This document shows positions 48,322 to 61,377 of a stretch of DNA of 64,000 nucleotides, piece after piece. The notes beneath the pieces were generated by a model. It did no database searches, was not told the DNA's origin, and saw only the letters and a program-made list of their open reading frames with translations. Position numbers and translations under genes: made by a program. This DNA is from Peribolospora baueri (Eukaryota > Basidiomycota > Peribolosporomycetes > Peribolosporales > Peribolosporaceae): positions 124,001 through 188,000 of the forward strand of contig JAMDHS010000008.1 in assembly GCA_029717555.1 (NCBI GenBank), given 5' to 3'. The number at the start of each line of letters is the position of its first letter. The first letter of the stretch is position 1.

Positions 48322-48423
48322 ATGCTTACTTCGGTCTCGACGGTTGAGACCAGTCTTCCCGCAGGAATCCTCCACCCACTCTGCGGAGCATCGAGCTTCA
48401 TCGCCACCGCAACCTCTTTCTGA
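48322..48423 (+). other. 33-codon open frame downstream of TATA box
   Basis: ATG to TGA, beginning MLTSVSTVETSL. It resembles no family I know. It could be a uORF of the downstream bZIP gene or chance. Confidence 0.2.
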
Positions 48424-49008
48424 ACAACTGCTCGATAACATCAGTCCCACGTCGCGCCTGGCGGTTCAGAGTGGTCTCCGTCAGAAGCTCCAGGAGCAAA
48501 ACAAGTTGCGCAGTCCACTTGCAATCCATTCAAGAGCAGTCGGACCACGGCAAGAGTGCTCCTCGTCGGCAAAAAGTGAACGTAGTCTGCCGGTTGACAC
48601 TGTCTTCTCTCTTTTGGGACCTCCTCGCCGCCCCCTCCAGAAGTCGGCCCCGGCGGCCCTTTTCCTTTGCCGCTTCCCCAACGGCGTTTGCCTTTCGTTC
48701 CGCACCGCCCGCTGCTAGACAAGAGGACGGAGGACAGACACATATCGGGTGATCAGACAGAGTGTAGACTCTGGCCTTTCCTCCTGCGGTCCAAGCTACG
48801 GGTCCGAGGCCCCCCCCAGGGATATTTTCGGGCCTCCTCCTCGCCCTTCCCTCGAGTCGTCCCAACACCCGCCTCTATATTTGGTAATCCATGACAGAGA
48901 GCTCCTTCGTGGGAGGACGTGAATGGGCAGGGGGTTGCGCTCGTTCCTTTAACTCAGACAGCACCTGTCACACGCAACGCGCAAGCCCGTCCGCCAACGC
49001 CCAGGGGC

Positions 49009-49599
49009 ATGTTCGATGCGATAAGGCAGCCTCCTTATGAGGCTGAGGCCGGTGAGGGGCAGCGGTATCCTCAATCTCGTCCTCCCGAGGCGTTTCCTCG
49101 CTCGGGCGAGAGCTCTGGCATAGGCCGGGAGACCATGAATACCTCGCCACGAGGCAGGACAATGGCGCCAAGTGCTGCGAACAACGTCTCCTATCTCGAC
49201 CACAAACGTCTCAAGAATGCAGAGCACAGCAAACGTGCTCGCGCGAATCGGTGTGAAAGGGAAGCGGCACAGAAGCGCAGAATTCACGAGCTAGAGCTGG
49301 AACGGGGTATAATACAAGCTGAGAGCAGGCAATGGCAACTCGAGGCCGAACGGGCCTATGCAGAGGTGGGTGGCTTGGATTTCCCTTCGTGGTCGGGGCG
49401 ATGGTAGTGATCTCTGGCTCTCGCTTAACTCGCCCAGTTTGCGGCGGGGTACAGCCAGAACGACCCGAACCACGGAAGGCTGCCGGGGTATACGCCAGGA
49501 GCCCACAGCAACCCTCCTCACGTCCTCTTGGCGACACAGGGTCACCTTCTTCGGGCGGGTTCATCTCTGATGCTTTCTCCTTGGCGGCACTTTCCTTAG
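49009..49599 (+). CDS. Small bZIP-like protein, 5' end uncertain
   Basis: Exons are 49009-49365 and 49438-49599 (GTGGGT donor, CGCCCAG acceptor; about 172 aa from the Met at 49009). The frame is open upstream without an ATG to at least 48919. A good acceptor (TTTAACTCAG, ending at 48959) suggests an upstream exon I could not place. The core DHKRLKNAEHSKRARANR and a charged helix with REAAQKRRIHELELE then ESRQWQLEAERAYAE resemble a bZIP. Against the consensus N-x-x-A-A-x-x-S/C-R, the two Ala positions are His and Ser and the S/C is Ala. The KRLxN start and the W-x-x-E-A-E-R helix echo the GCN4-type protein at 4.7 kb. It may be a diverged paralogue or dimer partner. The C tail has AGYSQNDPNHGRLPGYTPG. 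Confidence 0.5.
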
Positions 49600-50239
49600 C
49601 CCTAGGTCAAGCCATAGCGTGAACCTCTCGCAAGCCTACCAGTACTCTCACCACCGCATCTTGCATCGCTACCTTTTTCGTTGTCTCCAATGCTCTTCAA
49701 TTCGCCCAAGCTCTTCGATCACAACTCTCTCTACAATCTCCTCTCCTGGCTTCCTGTCGGTTCCCCTCTTGTGATGTCGTTCCAATAAAAGCGAATTTAC
49801 CCAAAGAGACCGTCCGCGCACAAAAGACGGGGGCGAACGACGGGGGCGACTGCGACCGTGTGGCAAGCGTGACGTACAAGGAACTACGGTCCAAGTGGGA
49901 AAGAAAACGAAATTAGAGTCCAAGTTGGAAAGAACGAGAATAAACGTCGATGGACGGATAAGTTCTATGTATGGTCCAAAAGGTCAAGAGAAGCGATGGA
50001 AGCAAAGCGGTATAGGTATCCAACTCGATCTGAGCCGACGACGTAGCGGGGAACATCCTTCATCCATCCATCCTTCCACCCTTCCTTCCTTCTTCCCACA
50101 CATCTACCCGACGCACCGAGAAGCAGTCAAAGTTTATTGATCCGGACGTCGAGTGGCGCTGTAAAGGGCGCGGGGCACCCACCTCGGTGGCCCGCCAAGA
50201 GCGCCACCGAAGACCGAACGCTGAAACGACGACGTCACG
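49600..50239. other. Intergenic region between convergent bZIP-like gene and IDI
   Basis: 640 bp, with CATCCATCCTT-type repeats near 50060-50090. No gene is seen. Confidence 0.5.
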
Positions 50240-51438
<1,199 letters not shown>

Positions 51439-51739
51439 GATGTGATACGGGGCGCAGAGAGGAAAAGGGCGTGGAGGAAGAGGGAGGGCGGACGAGGTAG
51501 TCGACGATGATGAGCAGCCTTTCTCACCTTGTCGTTCTTGCCGTCGTGGAGCATGATCAATGCGCACCCGGGGCGGGCGAGATTTGAAATGTCGTTTCAA
51601 ACCAGACGAATACAAAACCTTACCGCGCCGTTCGCTCTCAGGCGCCGCAGTCACGAAGAAAAGCGCGACTGGCCCTGGTCAGCGTCGTCGTCGACACTTC
51701 CGGTGGACCGACGTCCCCCCTTCTCCACGCCCAACCACC
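51439..51739. promoter_or_regulatory. Bidirectional promoter IDI1 / eIF3k
   Basis: 301 bp between divergent ATGs. No strong TATA or CACGTG element is noticed. Confidence 0.4.
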
Positions 51740-53198
51740 ATGGCGACAGAATCTTGGGTGGGTACGCCTTCGGGTCGCCGTCTCGACTCCTCTTTATCCA
51801 TTTGGGTTACGTGAGCGAGCTGATTCGATGGATGTGTTGTCCCCAGTCCCAGCCGGCATTCCGGCCACCACAGATCGAGCACCTCATCTCCGGTGTCGGT
51901 GAGCGTCCCCCTGGCCTTTTCCTTCTCGCCCCAATGGCGTCGCACTCAGCGGGCTCCTTGCTCACCCGCATTTTCTCCTGCTTGGTGCAGATCGATACAA
52001 CCCTCAAAACCTCGATTTCTTCGAGGCTTATCTCGTCCACCAGCTCCAGACTGGGACGTACGACTGCCTCGCCAACCTGGCCATTCTGAAACTGTGAGTC
52101 CGACGGCGCCGCTCCTGATCATACGCCCATATTTTTGCGAGAAAGACAAGGCGGTGAAGGGGTGGAGATGATGAATTACATAATTACCGATCGTTCCTAC
52201 CGACGACAGCGGGAATACGCACCCGCTGCCGAACGACGAGGACGTTATTAGCTCTACCTGATCCTCCTCCTTTCACCCACCCTTGACATTTTTGCTTCCT
52301 TTACCGTCGTTCGCTGTTGTAAAGAGATGCGCTGACAGTACGCACGTCTCATTTGGCCGGATGTCGTTTCGCTCCTTCAGGTACCAGTTCAACCCGTCCG
52401 AGTACAACTACAACGTCGTGGTTAACGTTCTCGTCAAAGCTCTCACCTCGGCCCCTCAGCCTGACTTCAGCCTTTGCCTCGCTCTGCTCGGCGAGTCTCC
52501 CGTTCCGGTTCCTGTCGACCCCGACAATGCTCCGACGACGGTCTTTCCCTCCCAAGACCCGCTCATTAACCGACTCAACGACCTCTCCGTTCTCCTCAAC
52601 CGCTGCAAGTTCCCTCTCTTTTGGGAAACCATCTCCAGCGATGAGTACGCCGACGTGCGGCAGTTCACCGATGAACACGCCGGGTTCGACGACGCAATCA
52701 GGCAGGTCGTCTTGCGCAGCGTCGGCACGGCGTTCAGGAGTATCTCCATCGACCGCTTCGGTCGATACTTGAACTTGAGCGGTGAGCCGCCCCTTTCCTG
52801 CTTGTCCAGCTGCTTCCCTCCGGAGATGCATGGTTGAAAGCGATGTCGGACTAAACCGAAAAAACTCGTTGGCGTTTTCCCCCCTTTTCTCGGCATCCCT
52901 TTTGACTCGTCTTTTCACGCCAGGCGACGCCGTCAAGTCCTACGTGGAAGAGCGAGGCTGGAAGGTGGAGGGAAGCAAGGTCACCGTGCCGGCCAACGCC
53001 GATAACGAGATCAAGGCTACTGTCATCCGCGAGGATTTGCAGCTTGACCGTGAGTCCTCCATCTTTCTTTGCTCTTGCCGCTGGCATGCTGGCATGGCCC
53101 GTGAGCATGAATGACTTGCGGGACAAATCGCTCACAGGGCTCGCCCGTCCCTCCTTTCAGAGCTCACCAAGTTCCTGGCTCAGGCACAGACGGCGTGA
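51740..53198 (+). CDS. Translation initiation factor eIF3 subunit K
   Basis: Six exons encode 245 aa: 51740-51757 (18 nt), 51847-51898, 51991-52093, 52381-52781, 52924-53049 and 53161-53198. Recognisable blocks are RPPQIEHLISGVDRYNPQNL, DFFEAYLVHQLQTGTYDCLA, NLAILKLYQFNPSEYN, VLLNRCKFPLFWETI and FRSISIDRFGRYLNLSG, together forming the HAM/winged-helix fold of eIF3k. The length is slightly above the human protein (218 aa). The first coding exon holds only MATESW. eIF3k is a non-essential peripheral eIF3 subunit paired with eIF3l and absent from budding yeast, so its presence fits a basidiomycete. Confidence 0.95.
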
Positions 53199-54454
53199 CG
53201 GACTTCTATACCTTGCTTTTACTGTACCTCCTCCCCCTGGTCCTCGGACACACGGTTCTCCGGCACCTTTCATGTGATCTCGCAATGTGTACTTTTGCCC
53301 CTGGTCAAGAAGAATCGAACGATCTGACAAAACCTTGTGTGAAGACCGGCCCCATTCATGCGGAAGTTTGCGAGAGCGAACTCTTCGACGGGAAGGGAGT
53401 GCAAGTCTCAGCGCGGACCATGTTGTTCTTTTACCGCTTGTTTGGTTCGACTTTTTCTTTTTTACACACGGACCTCGTCGTACTGCTTCCGTTTCTTGGG
53501 AACTGACGTCTAGCATGTTCTGAATCTGATCGTGACGTGACTGGATGGAGGGCGGAAGGTGATAAGGTGGGGAAAACGGTTTTGGGGTGCGCGTGTTCGG
53601 GGAGTGAATAGGGGGAGTTGGGTGGGGGTGCAGCTTCGCATGCGAGATGGATGGAGAACGATGGAGGGGCGAGCGAGCGAGCGAGCGGGCGAGGCGGGGG
53701 ATGATGAGGTGAGGCGAGGTGGTGGGAGGGAGGAAGGGGCCATAAGTTGACATGACATGACAGGCATGGAGAGGCGTGAGGAGAGGCAGTACATGATGGG
53801 GGGAGGGATGGGATCGGATGGGAGCTTGCGAAAAGGGAGGTGAGCGTGGAAGGAAGGAAGGATGGAAGGAGGGACGAGGAGAAAAAGCCACGGCGCGAAC
53901 GTTTCTGCGCAATGAAGGCGCTGAAAACGAGGAGCGACGACGGCGGGCGCGATCGAGGCGAAGACAGGAGGAGAACGGAGCTGGCTTACATGCGAAAAGA
54001 TGAGACGGAAAGGAGGCAAAAGGGGGGAAGGGAAGACGGAAAGTGAAAGAGATGCTAGCAAGGGTATTGGTCCGTTGACGATTGTAACAATAGGGTGCTC
54101 CTTTAGAGCAATTTTGGACTCGAGATGGGGGTAGGGACGGCCGAAACCGAACCGAACCAAGGCCGCGTCTCGGTCTAAGGGGGGTCGGAGGGGGGTTTCA
54201 AAGTGCAAACGAACAGGGTGAGGGAAACCAGGAAAAGGGAGGGAGACATGAAAAAAACGTTGCTGGACCGGGGGTGAGATTCTCAACGGACGGATTGGGT
54301 TGGGATGAGGGCGTGAGAACGAACCAATGACCCAATGCTATTACGAAGCGAAACGACGTCAAAGGCTATCACAAGAAGGGAGAGGGACGACGGCGAAAGA
54401 AAGGATGCGCGTCGAAGGAGGAAAAAAAACTCGCCAACGAGGCGGCGACGGCGC
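53199..54454. other. Intergenic region between convergent eIF3k and importin alpha
   Basis: 1.26 kb, purine-rich on + (GGAAGGA, GAGCGAGCGAGC and GGGAGGGA runs from 53640 to 54260). No gene is seen on either strand. Confidence 0.5.
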
Positions 54455-56555
54455 TCACTGCTGCATGCTGGCAAAGTTGAAACCGCCCTGAGGTGCGGCC
54501 AGGTCGCTCTGGAACGCAAACGCGCCGCTCTCGTCGACCTGAGGCCCCTCGAGCGCCTCCGACTCGTCCTCGGGGAAATACTTATCCATGATGAAGTAGC
54601 AATGCTTGTAAATCTCGAGGTTCTCGTGGTGCTGCAGGTTGTGGATCGTCACCATGCCGCCGCACTCCTCCACGAACAGGGCGTACTGGTTCACGCCCGT
54701 GCCACCCGCCGCCTCCTTGTCCTGCTCGCCAACCTTGAGGATGTTCTCGAGTCCATCCAGGGCGACCTGGATGATCTTGTTGTCCATCGACTTGAGCAGA
54801 TCGCACAGAGGCTTGATGCACCCTTGCTGGACGAGGTACCGGATCTGCGCAGGCTCTTGCAGACCGCCAGAGGTCGCGTTGGAGATGGCCCAGCAGGCCT
54901 CCTTCTTCGTCTTGAAGTCGGCGTGTTGGAGGATGTTGATGAGCGGCGGGATGATGTTAGCGTCGATCACGGCCTGAATCTGATGCGGGCTGCCGGCGGT
55001 GATGTTCGAGATCGTCCAGCACGCCTCTTTCCGGATGCCGTCCTTCGGAGAAGAGAGGAGGGCGAGGAGAGGCGGCAGAGCACCGGATGCGATAACGACT
55101 TGGGTCTGCAAATCGTCGCCCGTCACGATGTTGCCGACGGAGCGAAGAGCAGGTGTCTGAACGGAGGTGGAGTTGTGCCTGCCGAAGTCGCCAGAGCCGA
55201 AGAGATCCGTTAGAAAACGCGAACGACCGCAAGCTCCACTGGCGGTGATGTGAATAGACGTGGAAACTCACATGAGCAGGTCGACGAGCCTCTTGCAGAG
55301 TCCAGCCTCTATCACAGCCTGGATCTTCTCGTTCGCGCCGTCCGACAAGTAAGAGACGGCCCAGCACGCGTCGATCAAAACCTCCTCGTCCATGGAGTGA
55401 ATGAGTTTGCTAAGCACGCCGAGGGCCGGGGACACCTGTGGAGAAAGACGACATGGCAAGGGGTGATCACATAAGCGACGGCGGACACATCAAGGTACAG
55501 GCACCCGTGGTGTGGCCCAAGCGACTCACCAGCTCCCACTCAGGCTGCGGGTTCTTGCCGCGGCAGAAGTTACTCAACGTCCAAGTGGCGTTGCGAAGCA
55601 TGCTGAGCTTGTGGTTCTCGCTCAAGAGAGCAAGCAGTGGGCCCATGGCACCCTGCTGCAGGACGTAATCGCGGCACTTGGGGCTGTCTCCGGCGATGTT
55701 GCCGAGCGCCCAGACAGCCTGCTCGCGCACGTCGAGGACGGGGGAAGCGAGGAGCTCGATGAAGATGGGGACGGCGCCGGCGCTGATGACGACTTGGGTG
55801 TGGTCCGAGGTGCCGGAGGCGATGTTGGTCAAAGCCCATGCCGCCTCGAACTGGGAGTGAGAGGGAATAGATAGGCCGGAGCATGATCAGTCGCAAGCGC
55901 TACGGGCGACGAGGCATACGGTGAGGGGCAGGAGGAAAGACGAGCGGCTCGCTCACCTGAATCATGGAGTGCTGAGAACGAAGGAACTCGACGAATCGGG
56001 GCACCACGTTGCACTCGATGACCTTTTCAATTGGCGGGTTCTTCTCCTTGGAGAGCAGCTTGCGGAACTTGGTCGTCGCGTCAAGCTGGGCCTCGACGTC
56101 GTCGGAGAAAACGCCCTGGATCATCTGCGGCAGCTGGTCGTTGAGCTGAAGAGAAGGGAATCGCAGGAGTGGAGAGGGAAGGGATGCAAGCATGAGCAAA
56201 CGCACAATCGACATGGGCACGACAGAGGGACGCAGGATAAGTGTGTGTGCGATGCGAGATGAAGTGCCGCCGTCTGAATGAGGCCGGGGAGGGCGCTGCG
56301 ATCAGACATGGGAGACGAACGGGGACAGGGACTCACCTGAGCGTCCATGGCAACGCCAATGTCCTCATCGTCCGACTCTCCGCCACTGGCGATGCTGGAG
56401 AGGACCAAGTTCCTCCGCTTGGCCAAGCTCTCGTCCTTCTTCTGCCGGCGGATCTCCACCTGTGCCTCCTCTCGTCTCCTGCGGAGCTCATCCTGCTTGT
56501 ACAGGCCCTTGTTCTTGAACTGGTTCTGACGGTGGGAAAGATCGCGGCTGGCCAT
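54455..56555 (-). CDS. SRP1: Importin alpha (karyopherin alpha)
   Basis: Minus-strand exons are 56337-56555, 55957-56145, 55530-55850, 55272-55435 and 54455-55178 (538 aa). The N-terminal importin-beta-binding domain ([20 protein letters not shown], then KRRNLV) is followed by about ten armadillo repeats. Their inner helices carry the NLS-binding Trp-x-x-x-Asn array, for example [60 protein letters not shown] and [12 protein letters not shown]. It ends with an acidic segment and a Gly/Phe tail. It carries classical NLS cargo into the nucleus with importin beta. Confidence 0.97.
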
Positions 56556-57029
56556 GATGGATGTGGACAGGGGAGGGGATGGGGAGGCGACTGGAGACGA
56601 GGGACCGTCCGTCTGGCGGGCGATAGGGGGTTGGAGAATGCGAGCGTGCGGCGGAAGCGCTGCGGGGGAAAGGAGAGGGACTAGGAAGGACGACGCCGAT
56701 GCGGACGAGGGATAGCAAGAAGGGGAAGAAGGTGGCGGTGGCGACGGCGACGGCGGTGGTGGCGATGGAGAGAAAGGGGATCCGGCGAGGCGTTCGAAGA
56801 TGGAGGAGCGAAGGGGCGACTCGACGCGCGACCGAACAGTCGGCTCGGCAGAAACGCAAGAGGGGATGCGACCGTGGGAATTTCACTGCCGCAGTCGACG
56901 GGCGGACAACAACGTGCGCGCGGGATGCGGCGATCAGACAGACAGGAGCGGGACAGGGCGGTACACGTGAACCGGAGCCCACCGAGGGCAGAGAAAGGAA
57001 GGAAAGAGAGTACAATAGCAAGGACGAGT
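56556..57029. other. Intergenic region, importin alpha promoter and PIG-U 3' end
   Basis: 474 bp between two minus-strand genes. It contains a GGTGGCGAC/GGCGACGGCG-type repeat near 56728-56768. No gene is seen. Confidence 0.5.
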
Positions 57030-59006
57030 CTACATTTGCACCACCGCCGACCCATTCTCCGCCCTCCCTCGCTCTCCCTCCGTCTCCCACTTCCTCCGCC
57101 CCCACGCCCACACCGCGTCCAGGATGAGCGCGCCGCCGCCCAAGGCCCAGACGAGGGTGACGGCGTAGAAAAAGTTGGCGTTGCCGCTGCCGTCGTAGAT
57201 CCAGAGGTGGTAGAAGGTGGGAAGGAGAAAGAGCGCGTAGAGGTGCACGGTGGCGGAGAAGAAGGGGTATCGCAAGTCTGTGTGTGCGCGGTTCGAGACG
57301 AAGAGGAAGAGAGGGATGCCTGAGTCCGCGCGCCATCCGTCTTGACAAAGGGTCAGACGGGGTACCGCACGTCACTCACAAGGCGCGATCTCGTCGTGCA
57401 AACTGAGCAGACCGAGGAAGAGGCAAGTGTCTCCCAGAGACGGGTAAGACTTGAAGGTGGCCATGATACCTGAAAGAATGGTGATCGCGAACAACGGATC
57501 CTCCCTATCATCCGTCGGACATCGAGAAGGGGGGCAGAGAAAATGGGGAGAAACGTGAACAGAACGAAAACGGATGATGAAACTCGAAAACTAAACTCCA
57601 CGCACCGATGCCGAATAGTGACCGGCGCCGCATAGATCAAGACATGCAACTGGAATGCCATGAGGAAAAAGTCCCTGAAGTGGTCGAACATCTCTATGAA
57701 AAAGTACCACCAGAGACCGATGTTCGGCGTGAGGTCGTCCACGAGGAGGCTTCGCCGTGGAAATGGAGCGAGGGAAAGCGTGCATGAGCCTCCAAGCTGT
57801 AGCTGTCGCGACGAGGGGGAAAAAGAGCAAACTCACATGGTTCCGTACACGCCTCGCACAAAGTTCCATGAGCCGGCTACGTAACGAGACACGGCGACCA
57901 GCGCGCTCGCGCTCAAGATCAGGTTGGCCACGGCCGTGATGACCGTCCTCTGCGGCCAAGAAGAGGAGGGATAGGTTCAGACACAAAAGAAGCTTCAAAC
58001 GGACGCGTCACGCACCTTGTCTCCGATGAACCCTCCATTGAAGCCTTGTCTTCGGCCAGACTGCACGAGAAGCAAAACCAAAGCGGGCACGAGCAGAACG
58101 GGGTAGAGGGAGAACGAGGAGGCGAGCGCAATGAAAAGCATGGCGTTCTCAATGTTGCCTTGGACAAAAGCGAAGGACAAAAATGAGCACAATACGATCA
58201 ATGACAGACAGGAATATGCGCTACAAGGCTGAACTGGTCATCATCATCAGCCTTGAGGGCCAGAAAATCCAGTTGCCGTCAAGGAGCTCACCTTGAGTAG
58301 CGGCGAAAGTGGCGGACAGTACGGCAAGGTTGGAGAAAAGAATGGTCGATTGCGAGAGAGCGGAAACAAGTGTGAGGGGGTTGAAAAGATATCTGAAAAA
58401 GAGAAGGATCGTGGTGAGCGACAGCTGTCTGTTGGAGACTCACCGCGCTCGCCCTCGCCTCCACAAGCGCGACGACGCGCTCACGCACAAAGCGGCCACC
58501 TTCCAAACGCCGTCATCGCCGGACCCGCTCTTCCACCGCTTCAACTCGCCGAGCAACCATCCAGCCCCGACATCCGCCGCCGTCCAGCACAGGGCATTAC
58601 AGAAGCGCGAGGTGACGGGGAGGACGGTGGAGAAGAGGGTGAGGAGGATGGGGGATTGGTGGAAGGGCCCGCCGGAATAGGGCGAAATTTTGTTGTGTAG
58701 GAGGTAGACGCCTTCTTTAACTGGTCATCGTAAAGCAGGGTCAGAAGCAGCCCGTCAGTCGAATCACGGCGTCCTGCTCTCCTTTGCCCTGTCCCTCACC
58801 CACTCGCTCTCGCTCTCTCGGCACTCACGCCCTTTCAGGCTCGTGATCGGCGTAACCAGCTCGACCCGATCTCGCAAAGCTGTCGGTAGTCCTGTCGCAA
58901 AGAGGCCCAGCCTCAAGGCGGCCCCGAGAGCGAGAACCGCGGCGAGCTTGGCGTGTGAGGAGCTGCTCGGGACGAGCGACGTCCGTGTCGGTGTTTGCGC
59001 GCCCAT
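57030..59006 (-). CDS. GAB1: PIG-U/GAB1, GPI transamidase subunit
   Basis: Minus-strand exons are 58829-59006, 58444-58720, 58292-58392, 58016-58158, 57837-57949, 57606-57749, 57380-57504 and 57030-57319 (456 aa). Diagnostic blocks: LKEGVYLLHNKISPYSGGPF, RYLFNPLTLVSALSQSTILF and DDLTPNIGLWWYFFIEMFDH, the last being the strongest PIG-U signature. About nine hydrophobic segments are visible. PIG-U is an ER membrane subunit of the complex that attaches GPI anchors to proteins. The ATG at 59006 gives a short Ser/Thr-rich start before the first helix (KLAAVLALGAALRLGLFA). It is divergent from ATG3. Confidence 0.94.
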
Positions 59007-59427
59007 CGCGGCGGCTGACCGAGCTAAGAAGCGGCGAGAAGAATAACAAGAAATATGGCCAGGCGCTCCGGCGCTAGCCGTGCCTCTTTCGACCCGTGAA
59101 GAAGACAAGGGGAAAGCTGTTGGCCGTCGCCTGTCTGCGTTGTTTGCCTCGAGCGTAATGATGATCGTCCATGCGAAGCAGGCCGTCGAACTTCCCCAGC
59201 GAGCGTCCGGCCCGCCGCAGCACCCTCTATCAATCCGTCTGCCGCAGCACTCATCCGTCCGTCCGCCAACGATGTGCTATGCTTAGTTCGCTGCCGGCCA
59301 GGCTCATCACGTTCACACTTCATCCTCACATCCACTTATTCTTTCTCGCCTAGCCTTTCATCGTCGCCTTCCCCCTTTTCACTCTATCCAACGGCTCGCC
59401 GAGCAACCAGCTCAGAGCACCACAACC
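59007..59427. promoter_or_regulatory. Bidirectional promoter PIG-U / ATG3
   Basis: 421 bp between divergent ATGs, T/C-rich toward ATG3 (59340-59390). No CACGTG element is seen. Confidence 0.4.
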
Positions 59428-61377
59428 ATGAACAGCCTCCAAAATTCCATACAGGTGCGCTCCCGATCTTCGTCCCAGGCATGTCCTATCGACAGCTGCT
59501 TTGGGGGATGTGGACATTTGAACCCTTCCCTCGCTCATCCCTGTTGATTTCCTCCCTTAGACCCATTTTTGGGCTGTCAGAGACTATCTCTCTCCAGTGA
59601 GTTCTTTGTCTCTCCTCCGGCGCCTCGCACGCGACGGACCACGTTGATTTGCCTCTCCATCGCTCTTCTTCCCCGCTCCCTGCTCTGCTCGATCAGGTCC
59701 TTCGCGAATCCAAATTCAAAGAGCACGGGCGCATCACCCCAGGTGGGATGCACCGATCTTCTGCGAATGAGGTCATTCCGCCTCTCCACCACCAGTAACG
59801 CTGACCAATTGTCGTGTGTTCGTACCGCTTGACAGAGGAGTTTGTCGCAGCGGGAGACTTTTTGGTATACAAGTTCCCAACATGGTCATGGTGAGCGGAT
59901 GAAGACGAGTCGACCACTCTGGTACTGCCATCAACGATGGAGAGCTTGACATATGCTCGCTTATTGTAACGCCCTCAGGGAAAAAGGCGATGGGTCCAAG
60001 GTCCGCGACTTCCTTCCAGCCGAGAAACAGTACCTAGTGTCTAGAGGAGGCAAGTCGTCCTGTGGAGCTGTTCATCATTGTGTCATCCCTCACGCTCAAT
60101 CGCCTTCTCTATTTCCTTCTTCGCTTAGTTCCATGCCTTCGCCGGGTCTCGCAGATGGAGTCAGCCGCCGTAAACGAAGGCGGCGAGACGATGCTTTCTT
60201 TTTCCAAAGAGGTCGGGGCCACCGGCGATGAGGAGGACTGGGTGGCGACTCACACGAACGGCGGTGAGCATATGATCGTGTCGCCTATGCATGTCGACGA
60301 GACGCGTCGCCGCCGACCCTGACGCCTCTCCTGATGTCACTTTGATCTATCCCGTCGATCAGGTGCAGGATCCTCTCTGCCACCTTCCGAAGCCCCTCAT
60401 ATTCAAGATATCCCAGATGTTGATGCGCTCCCTGCTGGCGTGGAAGACGACATGGCGCGGCAAGTGGCCGACATGACCTTGCATTCCGGCGGCGACGCGA
60501 GTGGAGCGGCGGCAGGCGGCGGCGGCGGGAACCCGTCTGATATGCCGGATATCGATGACATTCCTGATATGGATGATGAGGACCTCGGAGGTGGCGTCGA
60601 GGAAGTGGAGGACCCTGCTACGGCGCAGGTGCAGAAACCTAAGCCAACCAGCAAGGACAAAGAGTGCGCGGTTAAGGTTTTTCTCTCGTCGAGCTGAAGA
60701 CGGTTGTGGCTCACTCGATGGGTCTCCCTTGATGTCACCAGGACTGCGGATAACCTGGTTCAGGTTCGAACGTACGATTGTCTGATCACGTACGACAAGT
60801 ATTACCAGACGCCGCGGTTCTGGCTCATTGGTTTTGACGAGGTGAGCGCCGGCACCGACTTGCTGCCTATGCACGTGTGGCGTGAGAGCAACTACTGAGC
60901 GCTTCTTGGCCGCATCCGCCTTTGCAGAACGGCACGCCGCTCAAGCCGTCCCAAATCTTTGAGGACGTGTCTTCGGATTACGCCCAAAAGACGGTGACCA
61001 TCGAACCCTTCCCCCACTCGGCGACGATCTCCACCGCGTCCGTGCACCCGTGCAGGCATGCGAGCGTGATGAAGAAGGTGATCGAGCGAATGAATGCGAG
61101 CGTCTTGGAGGAGCAGCGCAAGGAGAAGGAGAGGCGGAGCAAAGACGGTGGGGGAGGAGGAGGAGGTAAGAAGCGCGGTTGGGGATTGGGAGGGGTGGTG
61201 AGGAAGGCGACGGGAAAGGACAGCAAGGAGAAGAAGGCAGAAAAGGAGGCGTCCGGTCCGAGCCAGGAGGACGACCCGCCCGAGGGAGTCCGGGTCGATC
61301 AGTACCTCGTCATCTTCCTCAAGTGGGTCGCCACCCTGTGCCCCGCCATCGAAGTTGACTCTACCTGCTCTTTCTGA
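59428..61377 (+). CDS. ATG3: ATG3, autophagy E2-like conjugating enzyme
   Basis: Nine exons encode 403 aa: 59428-59454, 59561-59596, 59697-59742, 59836-59890, 59988-60049, 60129-60263, 60363-60663, 60742-60841 and 60928-61377. The start [20 protein letters not shown] is the amphipathic membrane-sensing helix; [20 protein letters not shown] and SRGVPCLRRV follow. A flexible acidic region of about 100 residues is next, then [20 protein letters not shown] and the catalytic [11 protein letters not shown]. It ends [10 protein letters not shown] and IEVDST. Atg3 conjugates Atg8 to phosphatidylethanolamine. The exon ending 60049 is followed by GCAAGT, a GC-AG intron required by the conserved SRGVPCL reading. 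A Lys/Gly-rich insert of about 60 residues lies after the catalytic Cys. Confidence 0.94.

Larger units (their letters stand above)
46677..48918. other. Unassigned 2.2-kb region upstream of small bZIP gene
   Basis: No gene on either strand could be supported. Features include a direct repeat of CTGTCTTTTCTCTGTT (near 48137 and 48163), a TATA-like box at 48234 and a 33-codon frame at 48322. Possible splice sites occur (for example TTCCCGCAG near 48362), so an unrecognised short gene, a 5' exon of the bZIP gene or a non-coding transcript may lie here. Confidence 0.4.
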
